Assembly: GCF_902729405.1 (NCBI RefSeq)
Contig: NZ_LR746496.1
Coordinates: 2,170,001-2,234,000, forward strand
Direction: 5' to 3'
Source: Acididesulfobacillus acetoxydans
Lineage (GTDB): Bacteria; Bacillota; Desulfitobacteriia; Desulfitobacteriales; Desulfitobacteriaceae
Length of the DNA stretch: 64,000 nucleotides
Of the stretch, positions 1-8,476 are shown piece by piece; the first letter of the stretch is position 1, and each line of letters starts with the position of its first letter. A program made the translations under genes and the position numbers. A model generated the notes under the pieces. That model searched no databases, was not told the DNA's origin, and saw only the letters and a list, made by a program, of their open reading frames with translations.

Positions 1-1272
1 CTGCCCGCCGTGGAACGGGCCGGGTATTTGCATAAGATTGCTGATGGCCTGCGGGAAAATGCCGAAGATTTAGCGAGAACGATTGCGGAGGAACAAGGAA
101 AGATACTCCCGTTATCGCGGGTGGAAGTGGATTTCTCCGCTGATTATCTGGACTATATGGCTGAGTTTGCCCGTCGCTATGAAGGCGAAATCATTCAAAG
201 CGATCGCCCCAATGAGAATATCCTGCTCTACAAAATGCCGATTGGCGTTGTGGCGGGAATCTTGCCCTGGAATTTCCCCTTTTTCCTCATTGTCAGGAAG
301 ATGGCTCCTGCCTTGGTCACCGGGAATACGATCGTGCTCAAGCCCAGTTCGGAAACCCCCAATAACGCTTTTGAATTTGCCAAGATAGTGGAAAAATCTT
401 CTTTGCCCAAGGGGGTTTTCAACCTAGTATCCGGCTCAGGCGGAGTGGTCGGTGCGGCCCTGGCCGGTCATCCGAAAGTCGGGATGGTCAGCCTGACCGG
501 GAGCGTTGAGGCCGGTATCCAAGCTATGAAGGCAGCGGCCAACAACGTGACCAAAGTGTCCTTGGAACTGGGAGGGAAAGCCCCGGCTATTGTCATGGCG
601 GATGCGGATTTAGATTTGGCCGCGCAAGCCATTCGCGACTCAAGGGTGATCAATACCGGTCAAGTGTGCAACTGCGCCGAGAGAGTTTATGTTCATGAGT
701 CCGTGGCTGAGAAGTTTATCGCAAAGGTAACCCAGGCCATGCAGAACACCAAATATGGCGATCCTTTGACGGAAGCCGATCTGGACATGGGACCGCTGGT
801 AAGCAAACAGCAACTTGAGAATGTCGATGCCGCCGTGCGGCAGGCGGTCAAAGACGGAGCCCAAGTCGTTTTGGGAGGCAAGGCTTCAGAGCGTCAAAAG
901 GGCTACTATTATGAACCCACGGTCCTGACGAATTGCCGGCAGGAGACCGCTATCATGAGACAGGAGATTTTTGGGCCGGTTCTTCCCATCACCACGTTCA
1001 AGGATCTGGATGAAGCGATAGAGATGGCGAACGATTGCGAGTATGGACTGACTTCGTCCATCTATACACAAAACATTGATGTGGCCATGCGGGCCTGCAA
1101 CGAAATTAAATTCGGTGAAACTTATATTAACCGGGAAAACTTTGAGGCCATGCAGGGCTTTCATGCCGGGTGGCGTAAGTCAGGCATCGGGGGTGCCGAT
1201 GGCAAGCACGGGCTAGAAGAGTATCTCCAGACCCATGTGGTTTATCTGCAATACAATCGCAATGTGAAGTAG
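1..1272 (+). CDS. aldA: Lactaldehyde/glycolaldehyde dehydrogenase AldA, 5' end outside window
   Basis: NAD-dependent aldehyde dehydrogenase that oxidises lactaldehyde to lactate (and glycolaldehyde to glycolate) in the cytoplasm. The frame is open from base 1, so roughly 55 N-terminal residues of a ~480-residue enzyme lie upstream of the window; the GTG at 10 is internal. Visible signatures are GILPWNFPFF, the catalytic-Glu motif LELGGKAP, the catalytic-Cys motif GQVCNCAERVYV, the FGPVLP motif and the C-terminal FHAGWRKSGIGGADGKHG. The last two and the Cys motif match the E. coli AldA subgroup rather than generic aldehyde dehydrogenases. A terminator follows. The lactate racemase gene at 8477 is the next metabolic gene on this strand, suggesting a lactaldehyde/lactate module now split by mobile DNA. 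Confidence 0.93.
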   Translation: MPAVERAGYLHKIADGLRENAEDLARTIAEEQGKILPLSRVEVDFSADYLDYMAEFARRYEGEIIQSDRPNENILLYKMPIGVVAGILPWNFPFFLIVRKMAPALVTGNTIVLKPSSETPNNAFEFAKIVEKSSLPKGVFNLVSGSGGVVGAALAGHPKVGMVSLTGSVEAGIQAMKAAANNVTKVSLELGGKAPAIVMADADLDLAAQAIRDSRVINTGQVCNCAERVYVHESVAEKFIAKVTQAMQNTKYGDPLTEADLDMGPLVSKQQLENVDAAVRQAVKDGAQVVLGGKASERQKGYYYEPTVLTNCRQETAIMRQEIFGPVLPITTFKDLDEAIEMANDCEYGLTSSIYTQNIDVAMRACNEIKFGETYINRENFEAMQGFHAGWRKSGIGGADGKHGLEEYLQTHVVYLQYNRNVK

Positions 1273-1305
1273 AATCAGGTGCTGATAAAGAAAGAAAGGA
1301 AAACA

Positions 1306-1335
1306 AAAACCGGCGGTGTGCTTCCGCCGGTTTTT
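1306..1335 (+). terminator. Rho-independent terminator of aldA
   Basis: A 7-bp GC stem CCGGCGG/CCGCCGG (1310-1316 and 1324-1330) with a 7-nt loop, preceded by an A run and followed by TTTTT, 38 bp after the aldA stop. Confidence 0.85.
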
Positions 1336-1563
1336 GTCTATTTGTCTGTTCTCTTTCGACATGGGTATACTTTAGTTCTTCCTTCCTATTCCGGGGCTAT
1401 CCGTAATTTTTTAACGTTGATATCGGTGAGTAGGCATAATGTCCCGTAAGCAGAGATTTCCCGGTCCAGCTCATGGGCTTCATTTCCCCAGTTGTGTGTT
1501 AGCCCTCTTGAAAATGAGCCCACGCTCAATAGAAATGGCACCAAGAAATATTTAAAGAGTTAC

Positions 1564-1609
1564 TGAATCTCCCCATGGCTAAAGCCGGCTTTTGCCATGG
1601 GGAGATTCA
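1564..1609. other. Perfect 16-bp hairpin
   Basis: Arms at 1564-1579 and 1594-1609 are perfectly complementary around a 14-nt loop. It lies just beyond the 3' end of the Rpn-like gene on the minus strand. It could be its terminator (no U tract is obvious) or the right-end hairpin of a lost IS200/IS605-type element, since the loop has the CTAAAG pattern seen at such ends. No gene is visible between the aldA terminator and this hairpin. Confidence 0.5.
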
Positions 1610-1631
1610 AAAGACGAGAACAAGGACGGGA

Positions 1632-2165
1632 TTACTGCGGGGTCGCTGGTTTATAGGATGTGAAGCGTTTTATGGCAGCTTGGGCTTCAGAGAAATTCGC
1701 AGCGGCGTAGAGGGCTTTCAACAATTGTTCCAGAACGTTCAAGTCCTGGAGCCGCTGGACCGTGTCCTGGAGCGATTTTGAAGCTTCACCGTATCGTATG
1801 GTCAGATAGAGAGCAATGGCTTCTTGCGTAGCTTTGATTTCTCCGGTCAAAAGGCCCCTTTGCAGTAACCGGGCATCGTAGAGTACGAAACGCTTTAAGT
1901 CTTCAAAACCAGCGGTGGTCATGAACTCGAGATGGAGCAGGGTCTCGTCTTCCAAGAGGAATATGTAGTCTGTCCGGTTTTCTTTAACCTCCAGAACAGG
2001 TAGAACCGTGGGGATCACAGCTTTGATTCCGGCGGTGTTCAGTCCGAAGACCTTGAGAGATTTGTCCTTAAAGGTTTCGGCCATCGCCTTCATGATCACG
2101 TCGTTATTCTGCCGGGTTATTTTGGTTTCCTTGAATTCACCCCTCGCAAATAGGAAAATCGGCAT
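1632..2165 (-). pseudogene. Rpn-family PD-(D/E)XK nuclease/transposase-like gene, internally deleted
   Basis: The N-terminal part carries the Rpn-family (recombination-promoting nuclease) signature FLLEDETLLHLEF, with acidic residues of the PD-(D/E)XK fold. After about 95 residues the protein jumps to a C-terminal tail rich in Leu/Glu, and the central ~130 residues present in the related gene at 7448-8352 are missing, so this is an in-frame deletion derivative. The start is uncertain: ATG 2165 or the conserved internal ATG at 2093 (MKAMAETF). The open frame continues upstream into the insertion sequence at 2176, which sits 10 bp upstream of the 2165 ATG and has probably displaced the native promoter. 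It lies divergent to its paralogue at 7448. Confidence 0.65.
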
Positions 2166-2175
2166 TTGATAGTTA

Positions 2176-3832
2176 GATTGCCCTGAAAAAGTAGGTTTGC
2201 AAACCGTCCCTTGACCGACCCCCTGGGATCGGAATACATCAGTATGAATCCCCGGCATTGTAGAGGGGTATTCCTTGCCATTTCCTAATTCATGGCGGCC
2301 AATCTTCTTAAATTGTAGGTCAGTATGCCAAATCCCACCCAGATGCTAACTCCGCGGTGTCCTCTGAGCAGACTCCTCCCCAGGCCATATTTACGTTTCA
2401 AGATGCTAATGGTTCCTTCTCCACCAGCACGCCATGCTTGCAGACGTCGAAACCATCTTTGCCTTTCATGGGTTTGTCGCTTCTGAGTTTTCTTGCCCTT
2501 CTTTGGGATGGATATTCGTTTTATCCCCAGTTCGGTTAAAGCTGCTTCATTCTTACCACTGCTGTAACCACGGTCAGTGGCAACAGCGTAAGGGATCCGC
2601 CCAGTGTTTTCGATGTGGCGTCTCACGGTGCCCAAGAGCAAACTTTCATCGCTGGGGTTGCCTATATGGATTTTGTAATCCGTAACCAGACGGTCTTCAT
2701 TCTCTGTGATTTCGGTCTTATAGCCAAATTCCGTCGGGCTCTTCAACTTGCCCTTCTGGATAGGCCTCGCGTCAGGATCATAGAGGCTAATTACCCGTTG
2801 CGGGATGTGTGTTTTTCCGCTGTTCACCTGAAGCGTTTGATTGACAATCTTGTCCGTGGTATGAATGAGCTTGTCCAATTTCTCGATCGTATTTTTTAGA
2901 GCTGGGCTTATTTGCTCGCCCCAAGTCTCTTCAACTTTATCCATTATCCGATGGGCATCGGAAATCGTCTCAATCGCTTTATCCACAAGCTTATCCGTGA
3001 TGTTGCGAACCTCCTGTACCGCCTCATGGCTTCGCCGTTTCAAGGTCTTGCCGATTTCCAGTATCCGTTTTTTCGTTGAACGAAAACGATTCCTCATCTT
3101 AGGAACTGTGCCACTCACTTGATCGCAAAGGCGGTTCGCCTGTCGGGTTATGGTTTTTACTGCATCCGCCAGCAGATGGGCATCCGTTGGGTAGTGAACA
3201 TTGGATTCGGTTACTGTAGTGTCCGTACGCAGCCGCCGGTTCCGTGTCATCTGTTCCTGACTCGCCTTAGTAACAAGTTTTTTGTTCAGATCCTCAATGA
3301 TTTTGTCCCCGTATTTCTGGCTCAGCTTGATCAATGTCGTACTGTGCGGCACTAAGGCATCGAGATCAACGCGGCAGAACCGCCGCCATTTGATACTGTC
3401 ACTGACTTCGCTAACAAGTGTTTCATAGCCAAATCCATAACAGAATTTGAGAAACATTAGACGGAGATAAGTTTCCACCGGAACAGTTGGTCGGCCAATA
3501 CGAATATTCCAGTGAGAGAGAAAGGGCTCCATAAATCGCTCATCATCCAAGAGACGATCAACCGTCTTGAGTTCTGGGCTTAGTTCCAGCACTTCCTTCG
3601 GCAAAATGGAGTCCCAAATTGTAAGCTGTTCGTTGCGAAGTCGTAACATTTTTTGCCCCCCAAAAAAGGATTTTCATGTCCCTTTGGAGAACCACAGGAA
3701 CGAGGAATTCTCTAAAGGGTGGTTGTGGAGTTTCGTTGTTTGGTCACTTCTAAATTTCCACAAAATCCTAGTGAATTCCTTTTTGTTTCGAGGGATTTTT
3801 GCACAGAGTTTGCTTAGTTTTTCAGGGCAATC
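2176..3832 (-). mobile_element. DUF772/DDE insertion sequence, copy 1 (1657 bp)
   Basis: Both ends read GATTGCCCTGAAAAA inward (15-bp perfect inverted repeats) and are flanked by the 6-bp direct repeat TAGTTA (2170-2175 and 3833-3838). The same element occurs at 21236-22892 and 22903-24559 with identical length. I would place it in the ISNCY (IS1202-like) group from its transposase, without a database check. Confidence 0.92.
2285..3649 (-). CDS. DDE transposase (DUF772 N-terminal plus DDE_Tnp_1), copy 1
   Basis: The 454-residue transposase catalyses excision and insertion of its element. The N-terminal ~130 residues are DUF772/InsH-like (IGRPTVPVETYLRLMFLK). Catalytic acidic residues are visible in RTDTTVTESNVHYPTD, VATDRGYSS and WRAGGEGTISILKRKYGL. 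A long alpha-helical insert (about residues 170-270) separates the first two. It differs from the two copies near 21-24 kb by a single base (Lys for Glu in KYGDKIIEDL), so all three are recent copies and this one should be functional. Confidence 0.92.
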   Translation of the reverse strand: MLRLRNEQLTIWDSILPKEVLELSPELKTVDRLLDDERFMEPFLSHWNIRIGRPTVPVETYLRLMFLKFCYGFGYETLVSEVSDSIKWRRFCRVDLDALVPHSTTLIKLSQKYGDKIIEDLNKKLVTKASQEQMTRNRRLRTDTTVTESNVHYPTDAHLLADAVKTITRQANRLCDQVSGTVPKMRNRFRSTKKRILEIGKTLKRRSHEAVQEVRNITDKLVDKAIETISDAHRIMDKVEETWGEQISPALKNTIEKLDKLIHTTDKIVNQTLQVNSGKTHIPQRVISLYDPDARPIQKGKLKSPTEFGYKTEITENEDRLVTDYKIHIGNPSDESLLLGTVRRHIENTGRIPYAVATDRGYSSGKNEAALTELGIKRISIPKKGKKTQKRQTHERQRWFRRLQAWRAGGEGTISILKRKYGLGRSLLRGHRGVSIWVGFGILTYNLRRLAAMN

Positions 3833-4012
3833 TAGTTAATGTTAGTAAAAGGAAACCCGCAGGGTCACTCTTATTATATTACCTTGATTCCCGGCAAAAA
3901 TTATACCTACAGGACTTTTGATTTCATTTAGCCAATTTAGTTGGAAAATAGCCTGCTTTCAAGCTTGTTTGTTGCAGAATCTCTTGAAGTTTATTGTTTT
4001 TTCCTTGTATTC

Positions 4013-4056
4013 CCCCTCGCTTGTAGGTATAATAATTTATACCTACAAGCGAGGGG
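4013..4056 (+). promoter_or_regulatory. 20-bp perfect stem overlapping the transposase ribosome binding site
   Basis: Arms 4013-4032 and 4037-4056 are perfectly complementary with a 4-nt loop. The 3' arm ends in GAGGGG, part of the Shine-Dalgarno sequence (GAGGGGAGGGG), and the GTG start follows 10 nt later. RNA made from outside promoters would fold and bury the ribosome binding site, a known type of protection against impinging transcription in IS10 and IS50; its role here is inference. Each arm also contains the terminal motif TATACCTACA. Confidence 0.7.
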
Positions 4057-4066
4057 AGGGGTTACC

Positions 4067-5558
4067 GTGACTTCCATCATTAGGCAAAAGGTTGGGGATA
4101 AGATTTATCTTTACGAGTCAGTTTCTTTTCGCAATGCCGACGGCAAGCCGAGAAACAAACGTGTCCCTATCGGCAAAATTAATCCCATAACCGGAAATCC
4201 GGTGTATAAGCCTGAATACCTGGCCCGTATGGCTGAACAAGGAACTCCCATTGAAATACCAGCAACCAACATGACCTTTTCTATTGAGGAGATCCAGCGT
4301 TCATCCATCAAGGATTATGGAGCCTTTTATCTCTTTCAGAGCATTGCGCAAAGCATTGGATTGCTCAGGGCTCTGGAGAGAGCCTTACCGAATTACTGGC
4401 AAGAGGTATTCAATCTGGCCTGTTACCTTATTTCCTCCGGAGATCCGTTTCTTTATTGTGAGGATTGGATTAACAGTACCGAATGCCTTCCGGTCGGCAG
4501 CATGTCGTCGCAACGCATCAGTGAATTGTTGGCGGCCATAAGCCCAGACTCAAGAGAGGCTTTTTATCAGGAATGGTGCCAGTGCCGGAGTGAACAGGAA
4601 TACCTTGCCCTCGACATCACCTCTGTCTCCTCCTATTCTAACTTGATTGAAGACGTTGAATGGGGATACAACCGGGACAAGGAAGCGCTTCCCCAAATCA
4701 ACCTTTGCATGCTGATGGGGGAAAAATCAGGGCTTCCTATCTATCAGACCGCGTACAGCGGCAGCCTCAAGGATGTCTCAACGTTGAAAACTACCTTGTC
4801 CAAAATGAATGCCTTATCGAAAGGTAAACCCACCCTGATTGTGATGGACAAGGGTTTCTTCAGTACCAAAAATGTAAACGCCATGTTGAATGATGCGGCC
4901 AAACTACGCTTCGTCATCTCGGTTCCCTTCACCTCCGGCTTTGCGAAAAAGCAGGTGGAAAGCGAACGCAAAGATATTGACAGCCTTCAGAACACAATGG
5001 TTTTAGGGGAAGATTCTGTTCGCGGGGTCACCAAACTTAGAGCGTGGAACAAAGACCATAAGATTTATACGCATGTTTACTATAACGCCATGAAGGCGAT
5101 GAAGCTTCGCGAGAACCTTTATGCGCATGTCGCACTTCTGAAAGAACGGGCAGAGGCCCATCCTGCAGCTCACCTGCAGGAAGAAGAATATAGCAAATAC
5201 CTTCTCATCCGCAACTCGGAGAAATCTCCCTCAGGCTATACCGTCAGCATTAAAGAGGAGGCCATCAGACAGGAGCTGGAGACAGCCGGTTGGATGACCC
5301 TCATAACGAATGATGTGGCCAACGCTAAAGCAGCTCTCCGAATATACCGGGAAAAAGATGTTGTGGAAAAGGGCTTCCTTCGCTTAAAAAATAGTCTAGA
5401 CCTTGGAAGATTAAGGGTACATAAGGACGGTATTATGCAGAACAAGATCTTCATTGGTTTTATCGCACTCATACTTGCCGCACATATCCACAAGGTCATG
5501 CTGGAAAAGGATCTTTACAAAAAGATGACCATGAAGAAATTGCTCATCACCTTATCTA
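4067..5558 (+). pseudogene. IS1634-family transposase, 5' part (interrupted)
   Basis: A GTG start at 4067 follows GAGGGGAGGGG; the upstream open frame crosses the hairpin and is not coding. Catalytic motifs are LALDITSVSSYS (first Asp), LIVMDKGFFS (second Asp) and YREKDVVEKGF (Glu, of the Y-R-E-K type typical of IS4-like families including IS1634). The nested element enters 33 codons before the end. Joining 4067-5558 with 7209-7309 gives 530 codons, the same as the intact copy at 28597. The truncated product lacks only the C-terminal tail. Confidence 0.9.
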
Positions 5559-7202
5559 GATTCTGGTGAAAAACTCTTTAGAAAACTTCCTCGGATAAAC
5601 CGAAAAAATAAAGGAATCCCCTTGGAATTGGTAGAAATTTAGAAGTGTCAACAAACTAAATTCTGCCAAAGCTCCCCCGGAAGATTCCTAGTAGATAGAT
5701 TCTCCGGGAGGAGCAAAAATCCTTTTGGGGGTCAAAGAAATGTTGAAACTTCGCCAAGATCAAATGACTATCTGGGACTGTGTTCTGCCAAAGGAACTTT
5801 TGAATCTTAATGAGGAGCTTGCCTCAATCGATAAAATATTGGACGACGAAGTTTTCATGAAACCATTTCTTAAACATTGGAATGTGAGAATTGGACGCCC
5901 AACTGTACCGGTGGAAACTTACTTGAGAATGATGTATTTGAAAACCCGGTACAAATTTGGCTATCACACCCTCGTTGATGAAGTGAGGGATAGCTTCCAA
6001 TGGCGACGTTTTTGCCGTATCTCCATTGATGAAAAGGTCCCTGACCATTCAACTTTGGTTAAGCTAACCCAAAAGTATGGAGAGAAAATAGTTCAAGAGC
6101 TAAATCAGGCTCTGATAACCAAAGTAACTCAAGAGAAAGTTATCCGCAGCCGGAAACTCCGGGTTGATACAACTGTTGTAGAGTCCAATATCCATTATCC
6201 AACAGATTCCCACCTCCTGGCAGATGCTATCAAGGTTATAACCCGCAAGGCGAAGAAAATTCAAAAGGCTCTTGGAGAGGCCGGTCCGACAGTAATGGAT
6301 CGCAGCCGTTCAGCCAAGAAACGTATCCTCGCGATTGGAAAGCTTCTCAAGCGTAGAAGCGGCCAAGCCGTTGAAAGTGTTCGGGAAATTACTGAAGAGC
6401 TAGTCGATAAAAGTATACAGACAGTCCTTGAAGCCAAGGAGATGTTAAATCATGCAGAAGAGAACTTAAAAGAAAAGCTGGATAAATCGGTAAAACGGCA
6501 AATTCAGAAACTCGATACCATTGTCCAGACGGCCGAAAAGGTGATCCGCCAATCACGGAAAGTAAACCGTGGGGAGACTCACATCCCTAATCGTGTTGTA
6601 AGCTTGCACGATCCCGATGCCCGCCCTATCCAGAAAGGTAAGCTCGGTGTCAAAACAGAATTTGGCTTCAAGTTGGAGATTACCGAAAATGAAGATCGGA
6701 TGGTCACTGACTACAAGGTCCATAAGGGAAACCCTAACGATGAGACGCTTCTTGAAGATGCAATCAAACGGCATATTAAGTTGACTGGGACAGTCCCTCA
6801 TAGCGTGGCAACCGACAGAGGATTTACGAGCAGAGATAATGAAAAAGCTCTGACTTCGTTAGGTGTAAAGAGAGTCAGTATGCCCAAGCGTGGCAAAAAG
6901 TCCAAGGAACGTGCTGAACTGGAAAAGAACAGATGGTTCAAGAATCTTCAACGATGGCGGGCCGGCGGCGAAGGAACAATTAGTGTTCTCAAACGCAAAT
7001 ATGGCCTTGATAAAAGTTTGTCCCGTGGCCACCAAGGGGTAAGCACATGGGTGGGCTTTGGAATTTTGACCTACAACTTGAGACGAGTTGCTGCTATAAA
7101 ATAGAAAATAGAGAAAGAAGACAAAAGATGAAGAGGCCATTTTAATCCACAGAATTTTATTAGAAGATATGGGTTTTAATCAGTGACTTTTTCACCAGAC
7201 AC
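5559..7202 (+). mobile_element. DUF772/DDE insertion sequence, divergent relative (1644 bp)
   Basis: Ends are GATTCTGGTGAAAAA and (reverse complement) GTGTCTGGTGAAAAA, with the 6-bp direct repeat TATCTA at 5553-5558 and 7203-7208. It is inserted in the transposase gene of IS1634 copy 1. The intact IS1634 copy shows the uninterrupted target CTTATCTAAATT, confirming the boundaries. End architecture and TANNTA target match the 1657-bp element, although transposase and end sequences differ clearly. Confidence 0.92.
5740..7104 (+). CDS. DDE transposase (DUF772 plus DDE_Tnp_1), divergent type
   Basis: 454 codons from the ATG at 5740 (after TTTGGGGGTC), the same length as the transposases at 2285, 21419 and 23086; the upstream GTG/TTG extensions are not needed. 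It shares with them IGRPTVPVETYLR, RVDTTVVESNIHYPTDSHLL, VATDRGF and WRAGGEGTISVLKRKYGL, which contain the presumed D, D and E catalytic residues, but differs in many other residues. It is intact and probably active; it serves the nested element. Confidence 0.9.
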   Translation: MLKLRQDQMTIWDCVLPKELLNLNEELASIDKILDDEVFMKPFLKHWNVRIGRPTVPVETYLRMMYLKTRYKFGYHTLVDEVRDSFQWRRFCRISIDEKVPDHSTLVKLTQKYGEKIVQELNQALITKVTQEKVIRSRKLRVDTTVVESNIHYPTDSHLLADAIKVITRKAKKIQKALGEAGPTVMDRSRSAKKRILAIGKLLKRRSGQAVESVREITEELVDKSIQTVLEAKEMLNHAEENLKEKLDKSVKRQIQKLDTIVQTAEKVIRQSRKVNRGETHIPNRVVSLHDPDARPIQKGKLGVKTEFGFKLEITENEDRMVTDYKVHKGNPNDETLLEDAIKRHIKLTGTVPHSVATDRGFTSRDNEKALTSLGVKRVSMPKRGKKSKERAELEKNRWFKNLQRWRAGGEGTISVLKRKYGLDKSLSRGHQGVSTWVGFGILTYNLRRVAAIK

Positions 7203-7208
7203 TATCTA

Positions 7209-7309
7209 AATTACGCATCCAAGTAGTAAATGGAACACGAATCCTGTTCCCGCTTACTAAAAATCAAAGCACTATCTACAAAGCGTTTAATGTTAAAGAA
7301 CCCGTGTAG
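7209..7309 (+). pseudogene. IS1634-family transposase, 3' part
   Basis: This encodes the C-terminal 33 residues of the interrupted transposase (ends AFNVKEPV). It has no start of its own. It matches the end of the intact copy at 28597. Confidence 0.9.
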
Positions 7310-7447
7310 GTATAATTATCGACGGGATTTTAGGATATTATTATAGGGGATCTTACCAGTCACGGGAAGAGAAGTCTGGAAATTATTTGCTCTTTGTAAC
7401 GGGGAAAGTTGGCCGCCAATACTGAAAAGAGGAAGTAGTCGCGCGGC

Positions 7448-8352
7448 TTGCCTTATAGTATAATATTGACAGGAAGGCAGGTGGTCTCTCTGGAGACAGA
7501 AATCACTGGACACAATAATGACATTATCATGAAAGCCACCGCGGAGATCTTCAAAGATCAAACTCTGGAAGTGTTTGGGCTGAAGACGGCCAAGATCGTG
7601 GATATCGTGCCTGCGGTACTGCCGGTCGTGGAGGCCAAGGAGAAGCGACTGGACTTTGTTTTTCTGCTAGAGGACGAGACTCTGCTGCACCTTGAGTTCC
7701 AGACTACGGTCCCGGAAAACATCCTGCGCCGGGCGGCCTATATTATGGAGCCCGAATTGTCGAAAGACATAACCGTGATGTAAATACGGCCATTATCTAT
7801 TCCGGGTGGATCGAAAGTGCTCCTGATGTGCTGCGGAAAGGATCCTTAACCTATCGAGTGACCAATGTCTATTTCAAAGGTATGGATGGAGACGAAGAAT
7901 ATCGTAGGATCAAAGCAAAAGTGGAGCGATTAGAACCCTTGGCAGAAGTGGATTTGTTAAAGCTTATATTTCTGCCTCTGATGAAAAGCCAGCAGACGGA
8001 GGCCGAAATGGCGGTACAAGCCGCGGAATTAGCTAAGGCCTCCCAGAGCAAGTACATGAACTTCGCCATTGCAGCCATCGTGGCAATTACCGACCGATTT
8101 CTTCCCGAAGAGTATAAGAAAAGATTACTGGAGGTGCTTCGCATGACCCAAATTGAACAATGGTTGAGAGAAGAAGGCCGGGAAGAAGGTTTGAAAGAAG
8201 GTTTGAAAGAAGGTGAGATGAAAGGTAAGCTGGAGACGGCCCGCAAGGCCTTGTTGAAGGGGATCTCACCGCAGGATGCTGCTGATATTACGGGGTTGCC
8301 TTTAGAGAAAATCATCGAGATCAAGCGAGAATTGGCAAAGGCCAGCTGCTAA
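7448..8352 (+). pseudogene. Rpn-family PD-(D/E)XK nuclease/transposase-like gene, frameshifted
   Basis: Family members are nuclease-like proteins linked to RecA-independent recombination. The first frame (to 7783) encodes FVFLLEDETLLHLEFQTT. At about 7740 the homologous reading shifts frame and continues as GARIVERHNRDVNTAIIYSG, then through 7828-8352 to a C-terminus with KEG repeats (GREEGLKEGLKEGEMKGK) typical of the family. One single-base change therefore breaks the gene. The start is unclear: the GTG about 30 bases into the track or ATG at 7529 (MKATAEIF). It is a paralogue of the deleted gene at 1632, in opposite orientation across the insertion-sequence nest. Confidence 0.75.
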
Positions 8353-8376
8353 CTCGGCGATGGTCGCTGAAACCTA

Positions 8377-8431
8377 AGAGTATCTCCAGACCCATGTGGT
8401 TTTATCTCAATACAATCACAACGCTTAGTAA
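8377..8431 (+). repeat. Fragment duplicating the 3' end of aldA
   Basis: About 50 bases closely match aldA 1222-1270 (codons for EYLQTHVVYLQYN) with small indels that break the frame. It lies between the Rpn pseudogene and larA. Either a second aldA-like gene once preceded larA, or the region was duplicated during the insertions. Confidence 0.75.
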
Positions 8432-8476
8432 GGTCCAAGGCGCGGCTGCCGAGGGCTGAAGGGGGAGGGCTTTCCT

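Larger units (their letters stand above)
3882..7334 (+). mobile_element. IS1634-family element, copy 1, carrying a nested insertion
   Basis: Ends begin CCTTGATTCCCGGC and (reverse complement) CCTAAAATCCCGTC, forming 30-bp imperfect inverted repeats that share ATTATACCTACA internally. Flanks are the 6-bp direct repeat ATATTA (3876-3881, 7335-7340). Removing the nested element (5559-7202) and one copy of its 6-bp repeat leaves exactly 1803 bp, identical to the length of the intact copy at 28572-30374. Confidence 0.92.

Noticed and set aside
7700-7830. Programmed frameshift in the Rpn gene
   Set aside because: No slippery heptamer or stimulatory structure is visible at the shift, and family members are normally encoded in one frame, so a mutation is more likely.
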